Source of the DNA: JALYUA01 sp039933215
Lineage (GTDB): Bacteria; Acidobacteriota; Thermoanaerobaculia; UBA5066; Gp7-AA6
Reading direction: 5' to 3'
DNA: 64,000 bases
Assembly (NCBI GenBank): GCA_039933215.1
Contig: JBDTOO010000002.1
Coordinates: forward strand, 54,707-118,706
Position numbers and translations under genes: made by a program
In this document: piece by piece, positions 42,895-51,869 of the stretch
How positions within the stretch are numbered: position 1 is the stretch's first letter
How the letters are laid out: each line of letters begins with the position of its first letter
The notes under the pieces: generated by a model
Seen by the model: only the letters and a program-made list of their open reading frames with translations
Told to the model about the DNA's origin: nothing
Database searches by the model: none

Positions 42895-43494
42895 TCAGCG
42901 ATAGTGGGCGATCACTTCGAAGGTCGCCTCACCGGGCTCGCCGCCCCGGCACGATTCGGATCCGAGCGCTCCCACGGAGATCCCCGCGCCTCGGACCCAG
43001 TAGTCGGCCTCGAAGAAGCCGCCCGAGAGCTTCGCGTGCCGGAAACCGGCCGAGCCCGAGATCATGGTCTGGCGGACCTCGACACCGTTCACGGCGCCGC
43101 GATAGGAGAGATCGAGCGACTCCGGACGGTCGATCACGCGGCGAACGCGCTGCCCCTGCGCGAGGCACGGCGCGGCGTGAAGGCGCACCGGCTCGCCGGC
43201 CACGGCCGTGCCGACGCGCACGGGATCGGGACCCGGAGTCGGATCGGGAGCCCGAGACGAAGCCTCCGGTGTCGGAACGGATGCTGCCAGGGTTTCGACC
43301 GCCGCCGTCGGGGAGGGTGAGTGCTCGGCGGCCGCTGCCGCCCGTTCGCGAGGGGTCTCCGCCGCTCCCGCCTCGTCGCGCGGCGCGCGCGTGACGTTCG
43401 TCTGCACGCACGCCACGGCGCATGCGGCGGCGGCGAATGCGGCGATCCAGGCCGTTTGGAGAGCGTCCCGCTTCTTCCAGTCAGCGTTTCTCAT
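42895..43494 (-). CDS. Orphan envelope protein between kinase genes, unknown function
   Basis: The 199-residue protein has a hydrophobic N-terminal segment (TAWIAAFAAAACAVAC) that may be a signal or membrane anchor; the last Cys could be a lipobox, but it is not a clean match. A Pro/Ala/Glu-rich linker leads to a compact C-terminal domain with RLHAAPCLAQGQRVRR and FEADYWVRGAGISVGALGSE. The ATG at 43494 has GGAGG upstream and overlaps the end of the kinase remnant. It may sense or report for the kinases around it. No family recognised. Confidence 0.6.
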   Translation of the reverse strand: MRNADWKKRDALQTAWIAAFAAAACAVACVQTNVTRAPRDEAGAAETPRERAAAAAEHSPSPTAAVETLAASVPTPEASSRAPDPTPGPDPVRVGTAVAGEPVRLHAAPCLAQGQRVRRVIDRPESLDLSYRGAVNGVEVRQTMISGSAGFRHAKLSGGFFEADYWVRGAGISVGALGSESCRGGEPGEATFEVIAHYR

Positions 43495-43714
43495 CGGGCG
43501 CCCTCCACGAGGAAGAGGATCCCGGCGGCGCGCGCCTCCTGCTCGAAGCGTCGCAAACGGTTTGCGTCGGCGGAAACGAGGCCGGAAGCACCTTGATCGC
43601 GACGTCGCGGCCCGGGCGCGGGTCGCGGCCCCGATAGACCTCTTTCATCCCTCCCGCCCCGATCGGCGCGGGGATCTCGCAGGGACCGAGACGAGAGCCG
43701 ATCGCGATCGTCAC
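43491..43714 (-). pseudogene. Kinase N-terminal remnant with a one-base deletion
   Basis: GTG 43714 overlaps the stop of kinase 3 and opens SRLGPCEIPAPIGAGGMKEV and VAIKVLPASF. Intact kinases continue FSADPDRLRRFEQEARAAG. Here one base is missing near 43582, and the old frame resumes one phase over to the same EQEARAAG block before running into the next gene. Only the first ~70 residues of a kinase remain. It is a fragment of an array member, most like kinases 2, 3 and 8. Confidence 0.8.
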
Positions 43715-46293
43715 CGGAGGCCCTCGATCAGGTAGAGATCGGACGTCGCCGAGCGCGCGTATCCGTAGACGTAAGACTTCCCATCCGGCGTCATGAAGAC
43801 CGGAAGGACCTGGATGATGCCCGACAGCTCCGGCGGAGCGAGATCCTTCCAGGCCTCGCGTCGTCCGGTCGCGACCTCGACGCGGACCAGTCGAGCGGGG
43901 ATGCTCCCGGTCACGGCGGCGAACAGGAACTTTCCGTCGGCGGCCCAGCGGATCAGGTCGAGGTCCCGGCTGCCGGGGATGCTCCCTCGCTCGCCGCCGC
44001 GGACCGGCAGGAGAAACATGTCTTCGTTCCAGTCGCCGTAGGCGGCGACCCAACCGCCGTCGGGCGAGATCGGCCGTTCACTCAGACCGTACCCTCGATC
44101 CGTGATCGGGCGAAGCGTCCGCGACGCCAGGTCCTGAACGTAGAGGCGAGGCTTCTTGCCGGTCTCGGCGCCCGCGATGAGGAGTTGTTTCGAATCGGGG
44201 AAGATCAACGCGGCCGTGACTCTCTCGAGTCCGCGCTCATCGAGCACGATCGGCGTGCCGGTCCCCGTCGGTTGGAGCGTGAGATCCCTTGCGGAGCCGG
44301 AGACGCGGGCGAGAACCCACTTTCCATCGGCCGAGAGATCCATGGCCCGACCCTCGCCGAGCTTGACCGCCGCCGAGCCGTCGGTCTGGCGAAGATAGTA
44401 GGCGCCCATGCGGCCCGTGGCTTCCCCGAGCTCGTCGATCAGGAGGGTCTTCCCGTCGTCGGACAGTCCGGCGAGAGAGGATCCGTCGAACCAGGAGAGG
44501 CTCCGCTCTCGCTCCCCTCCGGACATGAGGCCGAGGATGCCCGGCTGGCTTTCGTACCGTTCGACGAGAACCCGGCCGTCGCGCGAGATGTCGTGGACCA
44601 GCATTCCGACCGGCAGGGTCACCAGCGTCCGAACGCGTCCTGCGCGGTCGACCGCGTTGATCACGAACTGGCCTCGCTCTCCCCGGTCGTCGAACCAGAT
44701 CTCCTCGCCGGATGCCGCCCAGGCGAGGCTCTGTCCCCGGATTCCGTCTTTGACGAGGACCGTCTTCTTTCCGGCGAGGTCCACCGTCTGCAGAGAAGCG
44801 CCCTGTGGCGACCTTTCGAACATCGCGATCCGATCCCCCCGGGGCGAGAACCGCACAGCGCGAAGGCTGTGTTCCGCGGCGTAGAGCAGTTTTCCGACGG
44901 GCAGCTCGAGTCGATACCGTCCCTCCAGATAGCGCGCGACGGCCAGCTCCTTGCCGTCGGGAGTCCAGTCGGCGCCCTCGATGAACTCCGCGAGCGACCG
45001 CGGCGCCCCGCCGCCGATGGGCACCGTCGCGAGCGTGCCGACGCCCGCGGGGCCCGCGAGAAAGTGTTCGCGCAGCGAGATCGCGAGCTCGCCGGACGCG
45101 GAGACCGAGCGGAGGTCCGCGTTCTTCACACCGAGGGGAGTCGATTCCGGCCCCTCGGGACGGGTCGTGTAGATCTCGATCGGCTGCCCCTCCCAGGAAG
45201 CGCCGTAGACGACGCTGCGGCCGTCGGGAGCGAACCGCGCCGTCCCGATGTTGCCGCGCCGGAAGGTCAGCCTCCGGTAGGAGGGACTCGCCGGTTTCGC
45301 GGGCTTCCAGACGAGATGCCCGAGCAAAATCCCCGCCGCGATCGCGGAGGCCGCGGACACGGCGAGCCAGGCGCGGGGGAAGCGCACCGCCGCGCGGACG
45401 GCGTCGGGCCCCGCCGTGCCGGGGCGTGCGGCGGACGTGCCGGACAGGGCCTCGAGGTCGAAAGCGAGGTCGTGGGCGGAATGGAAGCGCTGCTCGGGGC
45501 TCTTCTCGAGGCAGTGGCGGACGATCCGCTCGAGCCCCGGCGGCACGTTCTGGTTCGTGACGGAGATGTCGGGCGGGTCTTCCCGGAGGATCGCCGACAT
45601 CGTGTCCGCGGCCGAATCTCCCTTGAAGGCCCGCTGCCCCGCGAGCATCTCGTAGAGGATCGCCCCGAACGAAAAGATGTCGCTGCGGGCGTCGGCGGGT
45701 TTGCCCCGCACCTGCTCCGGTGACATGTAGCCGAGCGTTCCCAGCACCATGCCGGGCTCCGTTCCCGCCGTCGCGGTCGGAAGGTTGGTGGCTCCGGAGA
45801 CGCCTTCCTCGGCGTGGGTCATCCGCGCCAGTCCGAAGTCCAGGATCTTCACGCGCCCGTCCCTCGTGACGACGAGGTTCTCGGGCTTCAGGTCCCGGTG
45901 GACGATGCCCTTCCCGTGCGCGGCCGCGAGGCCGTGGGCGATCTGGATCGCATAGTCGATCGCCTTGCGAGCGGGGAGTCTCCCCCCCGCCAGCGCCTGC
46001 CGCAGCGTCTCGCCCTCGAGCAGCTCCTGAACCACGTAGGGCGCGCCCTCGTGCTCGCCGACGTCGAGGACCGCGGTGATGTTGGGGTGGTTCAGGACGC
46101 CCGCCGCGCGCGCCTCCTGCTCGAAGCGGCGCAGCCGGTCGGGATCCGCGGAAAACGAAGCGGGCAGGACCTTGATCGCGACGTCGCGCCCGAGCCGCGG
46201 GTCCTTCGCCCGATAGACCTCACCCATCCCGCCCGCCCCGATCGGCGCGACGATCTCGTAGGGACCGATTCGAGCGCCGGATGAAATGGGCAT
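43711..46293 (-). CDS. Membrane Ser/Thr protein kinase with propeller sensor (kinase 3)
   Basis: The 860-residue protein has K41, D134 (VHRDLKPENL), D152 (DFG) and SPEQ near 191, a membrane helix at about 308-329 (LAVSAASAIAAGILLGHLVW), and a TolB/PD40-type sensor with FAPDGRSVVYGAS, WTPDGKELAVARYL and FSPRGDRIAMFE. The kinase domain is very close to kinase 2. It starts at ATG 46293, with a TAGAAT box 16 bases before. Confidence 0.93.
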   Translation of the reverse strand: MPISSGARIGPYEIVAPIGAGGMGEVYRAKDPRLGRDVAIKVLPASFSADPDRLRRFEQEARAAGVLNHPNITAVLDVGEHEGAPYVVQELLEGETLRQALAGGRLPARKAIDYAIQIAHGLAAAHGKGIVHRDLKPENLVVTRDGRVKILDFGLARMTHAEEGVSGATNLPTATAGTEPGMVLGTLGYMSPEQVRGKPADARSDIFSFGAILYEMLAGQRAFKGDSAADTMSAILREDPPDISVTNQNVPPGLERIVRHCLEKSPEQRFHSAHDLAFDLEALSGTSAARPGTAGPDAVRAAVRFPRAWLAVSAASAIAAGILLGHLVWKPAKPASPSYRRLTFRRGNIGTARFAPDGRSVVYGASWEGQPIEIYTTRPEGPESTPLGVKNADLRSVSASGELAISLREHFLAGPAGVGTLATVPIGGGAPRSLAEFIEGADWTPDGKELAVARYLEGRYRLELPVGKLLYAAEHSLRAVRFSPRGDRIAMFERSPQGASLQTVDLAGKKTVLVKDGIRGQSLAWAASGEEIWFDDRGERGQFVINAVDRAGRVRTLVTLPVGMLVHDISRDGRVLVERYESQPGILGLMSGGERERSLSWFDGSSLAGLSDDGKTLLIDELGEATGRMGAYYLRQTDGSAAVKLGEGRAMDLSADGKWVLARVSGSARDLTLQPTGTGTPIVLDERGLERVTAALIFPDSKQLLIAGAETGKKPRLYVQDLASRTLRPITDRGYGLSERPISPDGGWVAAYGDWNEDMFLLPVRGGERGSIPGSRDLDLIRWAADGKFLFAAVTGSIPARLVRVEVATGRREAWKDLAPPELSGIIQVLPVFMTPDGKSYVYGYARSATSDLYLIEGLR

Positions 46294-46308
46294 GGGAAAA
46301 ACGTCCCG

Positions 46309-46314
46309 ATTCTA
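46309..46314 (-). promoter_or_regulatory. -10 box of kinase 3
   Basis: TAGAAT (minus strand) ends 16 bases before the ATG. The predicted leader is about nine bases and holds no ribosome site. It matches the -10 box of the cytochrome promoter. Confidence 0.4.
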
Positions 46315-46343
46315 CGTTGTGGTCTTTCCGGGGGAGGAGCGTC

Positions 46344-49067
46344 CTATTTCAGGTCGGCCACCCAGACGTCGCCCTCCGTCCCGGTCTCCGTGTAGGTGAT
46401 CCACCGATTGTCACGGGTGATTCCCACGCTCCCGCCGACGGCATATCCGCCGACGGAGAAGAGAGGCCGGAAGCGCTTCGCCGCGATGTCGAGGATCGAG
46501 ACTCCATGGCTGTCCCGGACGAGCAGCCGCCGCCCGTCCGCGAGGAAAACCGGGCTTCTCCACGTGCGGCTCACGCCGGCGTCGAACTTTTCGAAGCTCT
46601 TCGTCGCAATCGAATAGGTCACGACGTCGAGCACACCTCCGTTGGGGTGGACGGCGATTCCCGCGATGAGGCTCCCGTCCCGGGACCAGGAGAGCGGCCA
46701 GAACTTCTCGGGCCCTTCCATGTCGGGCATGATCCGGTCGGAGCGCGGCGACGCGCCCGGCCGGCCGTCGATCCAGTGCCACGCGCCGCCGATCTCCTCC
46801 GAGACGATCGCTGTTCCGTCCGGCGACCAGATGGGAAAATTCGCGGAGCCCCTGAAAGAGGTCAGCCGCTCGAGTCCGCTGCCGTCGGGTCGGATCTCCC
46901 AGACCTGATAGGTCCCGCTGCGGTCGGAATAGAAGGCGAGCGTTTTTCCGTCCGGCGACCAGGCGGGCCCTCGGTCCCGGAATCCGTCGTCCGTCAGACG
47001 CCGGCTCTCTTTTCCGTCCATCCGCGACACGAAGATGTCTTCCTGACCGCCGGTCTGGCCGAACGCGACCCACTCGCCGTCCGGCGAGACCTGATGGTCG
47101 CGGATCGGCTGCGGGGTCTTCAACACCCGCTGCGGCGAACCCACCGTCTTCTCCGATTCGGGATCGAAGGCGATTTTCAGCAGGGTCGAGCGCCAGTCGA
47201 GGCTGGCGTAGGCGACGCGTTTCCCGTCGCGGGAGAAGCTCAGCTCGCCGCTCCAGAGCGACGGCGTCGTGACCGGCTCGGGCTCGGCGAGCACGCGTCC
47301 CGTCTTCTCTTCGATCCGGGCGCGCCAGATGTTCATCGTGCCGCCGCGATTGCTCGAGAAGTAGAGGAACTTCCCGTCCGGCGACCAGGTGGGGCTCCAA
47401 TCGAGCGCGGTGTCGTTGGTGACTTCGACGGCCCCGGCATTCGCCTGAGATCCGTCCGCCGCCACCGTCCACAGATCGCGTTGGCCGCTGGAGCCGCGCA
47501 GTCCCCAGTACGCGATCCGATCGCCGTGCGGCGACCAGCTGGGCTGCATGCCGTCGGCGCCCTTCAGGATGTCCCGCCGGCGGCCCGTGGCCGCTTCGAC
47601 CGCGAAGAGTCCGAGGCTCTGGCCGCCGCGATCCGTCGGGTAGTAGAAGCTCGAGTCCGAAAGCGCGATCTCCCGCCCGTCCGGGGACCACGAGGGGTTG
47701 TACCCGGAATCGGTCACCCGTTTGACCGACTCTCCCGTCGAGCCCATCACGAAGATGCCGCCGCCATCCCGCTCCGAACGAAACGCGATCCGCTCGCCAT
47801 CGGGTGAGAAGGCGGGCTGCCAGTCGTCGGCCGTCGAATCCGGCGTGAGCGCGACCGGGTTGCGCCCTCCGACCCGCAGCAGGTAGAGAGCCTTGCGGTC
47901 GCTCAAATCCCGCACGTACACGACGTTCTTTCCGTCGGGCGAAAGCGCCGGCGAGGACTCGACTCCCGGCGCGTCGGTGACCGGGAAGAAGGACACGGGC
48001 CGGAGGGCGCGCCCGGCGGCCGCCGACGCGGCCGGCCCCTGCCAGCGGCGTCCCGCGAAGAACGCGGCCAGGGCGACGGCGGCGAGCGCGAGGCCCGCGA
48101 GAGGCAGAAGGGGAGCCCGCCGGCGCACCTCCGGCGCCGGCGCGACGGCCGCCGCCACCCCGCTCGTGACGGTGCCTCCGGCGGCGGTTTCGAGCGCGAA
48201 CGCAAGGTCGTGGGCCGTGTCGAAACGGTGCTCGGGGCGCTTCTCGAGGCAGTGGCGGAGGATCCGATCCACGACCGGGGAAAGCCGGCCCGTCGGCATC
48301 GAAAGCTCCGGCGGATCCGTCTGGACGATCGCCGCCATCGTCTCCACCGCGGAGTCGCGGCGGAAGGCGCGGTCGCCGGTGAGCATCTCGTACATCACGC
48401 AGCCGAGCGAGAAAATGTCCGACCGCGCGTCCGCCGGCCTGCCGCGCACCTGCTCGGGCGACATGTATCCGGCCGTGCCGAGCACCATGCCCGGCTCGGT
48501 GAGCGGCGACGCCTCGGTGGGCAGCGCCGTGAGGCTGTCTTTCGCCATGGAGTGCGCGGCGGTCTGGTCCGTTTCGGCCGCGTCGAGCGGGCGCCGGCTC
48601 GCCAGGCCGAAGTCCAGGATCTTCACCCGCCCCTCGGAGGTGATGAAGAGGTTCTCCGGCTTCAAATCCCGGTGGACGATTCCCTTTTCGTGCGCCGCGG
48701 CCAGACCCTGGGCGATCTGCAGGCCGTACTCGAGCGCTCTTCTCTGCGGGATCGGCCCCTCTGCGAGCCTCTGACGCATCGTCTCGCCCGTCAGGAGCTC
48801 CATCGCGGCGTACGCGACGCCGGAGTCGCGGCCGAGCTCGTAGATGCCCAGGATGTTCGGATGGGAAAGAGCCGCGACGGCCTTCGCCTCCCGTTCGAAT
48901 CGTGCGAGGGCGTCCGCGTCCGCCGCGAGCTTCTCCGGGAGGACTTTGATCGCCACGGCCCGGTCGAGCCGCGGGTCGTGCGCCTTGTAGACCTCTCCCA
49001 TCCCGCCGGCGCCGATGGACGAAACGATCTCGTACGCGCCGAGGCGCGAGCCGCTCGGAAGCGTCAT
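46344..49067 (-). CDS. Membrane Ser/Thr protein kinase with TolB propeller (kinase 4)
   Basis: The 907-residue protein has K41, D134, D152 and SPEQ near 203. The activation loop carries an insertion with LDAAETDQTA and ALPTEASPLTEPGM that is shared with kinases 8 and 9. The membrane helix lies at about 318-339. The sensor is a strong TolB/PD40 propeller: SPDGKNVVYVRDLSD, FSPDGERIAFRSERDGG, WSPDGREIALSDSS and WSPDGKFLYFSSNRGG. The frame stays open upstream, but ATG 49067 gives the family N-terminus. It starts 14 bp after the kinase 5 stop and is probably coupled to it. Confidence 0.93.
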   Translation of the reverse strand: MTLPSGSRLGAYEIVSSIGAGGMGEVYKAHDPRLDRAVAIKVLPEKLAADADALARFEREAKAVAALSHPNILGIYELGRDSGVAYAAMELLTGETMRQRLAEGPIPQRRALEYGLQIAQGLAAAHEKGIVHRDLKPENLFITSEGRVKILDFGLASRRPLDAAETDQTAAHSMAKDSLTALPTEASPLTEPGMVLGTAGYMSPEQVRGRPADARSDIFSLGCVMYEMLTGDRAFRRDSAVETMAAIVQTDPPELSMPTGRLSPVVDRILRHCLEKRPEHRFDTAHDLAFALETAAGGTVTSGVAAAVAPAPEVRRRAPLLPLAGLALAAVALAAFFAGRRWQGPAASAAAGRALRPVSFFPVTDAPGVESSPALSPDGKNVVYVRDLSDRKALYLLRVGGRNPVALTPDSTADDWQPAFSPDGERIAFRSERDGGGIFVMGSTGESVKRVTDSGYNPSWSPDGREIALSDSSFYYPTDRGGQSLGLFAVEAATGRRRDILKGADGMQPSWSPHGDRIAYWGLRGSSGQRDLWTVAADGSQANAGAVEVTNDTALDWSPTWSPDGKFLYFSSNRGGTMNIWRARIEEKTGRVLAEPEPVTTPSLWSGELSFSRDGKRVAYASLDWRSTLLKIAFDPESEKTVGSPQRVLKTPQPIRDHQVSPDGEWVAFGQTGGQEDIFVSRMDGKESRRLTDDGFRDRGPAWSPDGKTLAFYSDRSGTYQVWEIRPDGSGLERLTSFRGSANFPIWSPDGTAIVSEEIGGAWHWIDGRPGASPRSDRIMPDMEGPEKFWPLSWSRDGSLIAGIAVHPNGGVLDVVTYSIATKSFEKFDAGVSRTWRSPVFLADGRRLLVRDSHGVSILDIAAKRFRPLFSVGGYAVGGSVGITRDNRWITYTETGTEGDVWVADLK

Positions 49068-49080
49068 CCCCGGAGTGTCC

Positions 49081-51780
49081 TCATTTCGGAATCTCCGAAG
49101 TCCAGTTCGCCACGATCCGGAGAGGCAGCGTCGCGTGCGTGCTCTCCGGCACGGAGGCGAGGAAGCGTCCATCCGCCGCCACGTCGAAGGCTCGCCAGCC
49201 GCTCGCCGAAAGGGAGAAGAGCGGTCGCGGCGTGCCGACCTGCAGGGACGGCGACGTCACGACCGGCACCGAGAAGAGCTGCTGGCTCGGGGAGGTGTAG
49301 AAGATCTCGTTCCCATCCCGGCTCCAGCGCAGGAGTACGGCGCCGGCGGTCGAGACGCGCACGCTCGGCGCGCCCGTGGTCATCTGCGATACGTAGACCT
49401 CCGGCCGGCCCGATTCGTCCGAGATGTACGCCAGGAACCGGCTGTCGGGAGAGAGCCGCCCGATCTCCTGCTGGTGGCTCGAGACCACCACGGGAGTCGG
49501 AGACGCGGGGCCTTTCAAGGAGAGCGACCAGATCCCCGAGCCGAACTTCTGTCCCCACTGCGAGAAGAGGAGCCGGCTTCCGTCCGCTGTGACGTCGAGC
49601 GCCTGCTGGAACGTCCCCGGCTCGAGGAGCGGCTCCTCGACGCCGCTCGTGAGATCGCGTCGGACGAGCTGCGGCAGATTGTCGTGGACGACGGAGTAGA
49701 CGAGGTGATTTCCGTCCGGGAGCCAGACGGGGTCGAACTCCGTATTCGGCTCCGAGGTCAGCCTCGTCTCGACGCCGCGGGAGAGATCGATCCGCCAGAC
49801 GTCGAATGTCCCGAGATCGGAGCGCGTCCGGTCGAACGCCGCGTTCCGGCCGTCCGGTGAAATGGCGACGCCGATCGTTTCGCCGTTGCCGGACCCGACG
49901 CCCCCGAGGCTTCGTCCCGATCGGTCGAACCACGTCAGCCGGCTCACGTTGCCCTGAGGTTGATAGGCGATCGAGCCGCTGCGGGAAACCGTGAAGCCCG
50001 CCCATTTGCTCGTGTAGAAATAGTAGACGGACGGAGCGACGGAGAGGAGCGGCCCCTGGACCGTCTTGCTCTTCAGATCGAACCTCTGGGCGACCACGGC
50101 ACCGTCGCGCGCGAAGACGATCAGCCCCGGTTCCGAATACTCGACTCTCGAGCTCATGGGCCCGAGATCGCGCGGCGGGGAGGAGTCGAGGGAGGCGGCC
50201 ATCAACCGGCCGGTGCCTCCGGTTCCGGTTGCGATGTACAGGAACGACCGGCCGTCGGGGAGAAAGTGCGGCCATGAGATGCGCATCTGGCCACGCGCGC
50301 GATCCGCCCGGAGCAGAGCCGTGGGCGGGCGGCTGCCGTCCGCCGGCACCCGGTAAAGGACGCCTTCGAAGGTGGACCCGAACAGGATCTCGCCATCCCC
50401 CCATGTGGCGGAGAGTGTGAGTCCCTGCATTGGAAGGTCGCAAATGGGAACAGGCGATCCCGAGCCGAGGTCGTACCTCCGCAACTGTCCCGCCGCGACA
50501 AAGCCGATAGACTTTCCGTCCGGCGCCCAGAAGATGGACGAAGCGCCTTCGGTGCCGGCCAACGCCCTCGGCTCCAGGCCGGACATGTCGCGGATCCACA
50601 CTCTTCGGGTGAGGCGGTTCTCCGGCACCACCTCTCTGGTCGATTCCGATTCGTCCGCCAGAAAGGCGAGCCGGGACCCGTCCGGGGAGAACGCGAGGCC
50701 GACCGTGTCGAATCGAGAGGCGAACTTCGCCGCCGGCGGCGGTGGAACCGTGAATCGAAGCACGGGCGGCCGGACCGTCGACGCACCGCGGCGCGCGAGC
50801 TGCGCGGCGAGAACAGCGGCCGCCAGCACCGCAACCGCGCCGAGGGCGAGACCGAGCGCCCTTCTGCCCCTCCTGGCGGGAGCCGGGCCGGGAGAATCCA
50901 GGTGCCGGCCGGTCAATTCGGACCAGTGGTCCCGGACGAGGTCGAGCTCCGAGGCGAGGTCGCGGGTCGACGCGTAGCGGTTTTGAGCCTCCTTCGCCAG
51001 ACATCGCTCCACGATCCACGACAGGTTCGCCGGGATGGAGGGGTCGATCCGCCGCATCGGTTCCGGCTCGTCCCGGATGATGGCGGAGAGCGTCTCGGCC
51101 GCGGACGTCCGGCGAAAGCTCGGCTGCCCCGAAAGGATCTCGTAGAGCAGGGAGCCGAAGGCGAACTGATCCGATCGAAAGTCGACGGTGTCGCCGCGCG
51201 CCTGCTCGGGCGACATGTAGGCCACGGTTCCCATCACGATCCCATCCGTTGTCTTCAGGCCGTCGGACGTCGGCAGCAGGGAGGACGAGCCGTCCGAAGC
51301 CTCTGTCAGCTTCGCCAGGCCAAAGTCCCCGATCTTGGCTTCTCCGTTGCTGCCGATGAAGACGTTTTCCGGCTTCAGGTCGCGATGGACGACGCCGCGG
51401 TCGTGCGCGGCTGCGAGCCCGGAAGCGATCTGGGCCGCGAGATCGACGCCCCGGCGAAGCGGGAGACGCCCTCGGGAAAGGAGGCTCCGCAAATCGCCTC
51501 CTTCCACGATCTCGGTGACGAGGTAGAGAACTTCGTCCGAACGGCCGACGTCGTAGACCGCCACGACGTGCGCGTGAGAAAGAGCCGAAGCGGACCGGGC
51601 CTCGCGCTCGAATCGGGCGGCGCGCTCCGGATCGCGGGACAGCGCCTCCGACAGGATCTTGATCGCGACCAGACGCGAGAGGCGGGTGTCCCGCGCCTTC
51701 CAGACCTCTCCCATCCCGCCCGCCCCGAGGGACGCGAGAATCTCGTACGGCCCCAGACGGGCGCCCGGCGAAATGGACAT
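49081..51780 (-). CDS. Membrane Ser/Thr protein kinase with propeller sensor (kinase 5)
   Basis: The 899-residue protein has K41, D134 (VHRDLKPENV), D152 in GDFGLAK, and SPEQ near 190. The membrane helix is at about 308-328. The propeller contains FSPDGSRLAFLADE, WAPDGKSIGFVAAG and LSPDSRFLAYISDE. Its kinase domain and sensor are closest to kinase 1, although they are separated by three genes. It starts at ATG 51780; a TAGAAT box lies 14 bases before. Confidence 0.93.
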   Translation of the reverse strand: MSISPGARLGPYEILASLGAGGMGEVWKARDTRLSRLVAIKILSEALSRDPERAARFEREARSASALSHAHVVAVYDVGRSDEVLYLVTEIVEGGDLRSLLSRGRLPLRRGVDLAAQIASGLAAAHDRGVVHRDLKPENVFIGSNGEAKIGDFGLAKLTEASDGSSSLLPTSDGLKTTDGIVMGTVAYMSPEQARGDTVDFRSDQFAFGSLLYEILSGQPSFRRTSAAETLSAIIRDEPEPMRRIDPSIPANLSWIVERCLAKEAQNRYASTRDLASELDLVRDHWSELTGRHLDSPGPAPARRGRRALGLALGAVAVLAAAVLAAQLARRGASTVRPPVLRFTVPPPPAAKFASRFDTVGLAFSPDGSRLAFLADESESTREVVPENRLTRRVWIRDMSGLEPRALAGTEGASSIFWAPDGKSIGFVAAGQLRRYDLGSGSPVPICDLPMQGLTLSATWGDGEILFGSTFEGVLYRVPADGSRPPTALLRADRARGQMRISWPHFLPDGRSFLYIATGTGGTGRLMAASLDSSPPRDLGPMSSRVEYSEPGLIVFARDGAVVAQRFDLKSKTVQGPLLSVAPSVYYFYTSKWAGFTVSRSGSIAYQPQGNVSRLTWFDRSGRSLGGVGSGNGETIGVAISPDGRNAAFDRTRSDLGTFDVWRIDLSRGVETRLTSEPNTEFDPVWLPDGNHLVYSVVHDNLPQLVRRDLTSGVEEPLLEPGTFQQALDVTADGSRLLFSQWGQKFGSGIWSLSLKGPASPTPVVVSSHQQEIGRLSPDSRFLAYISDESGRPEVYVSQMTTGAPSVRVSTAGAVLLRWSRDGNEIFYTSPSQQLFSVPVVTSPSLQVGTPRPLFSLSASGWRAFDVAADGRFLASVPESTHATLPLRIVANWTSEIPK

Positions 51781-51793
51781 CTTGGGTTGCTGG

Positions 51794-51799
51794 ATTCTA
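51794..51799 (-). promoter_or_regulatory. -10 box of kinase 5
   Basis: TAGAAT ends 14 bases before the ATG on the minus strand. The predicted leader is about seven bases. No clear -35 box is visible. Confidence 0.4.
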
Positions 51800-51869
51800 C
51801 GACGCGGGAGTCGCGCTCATGCCCTTCTCACCGGAGATCCGTCGCTTGGGATTCCGCGAAACAGAAGTT

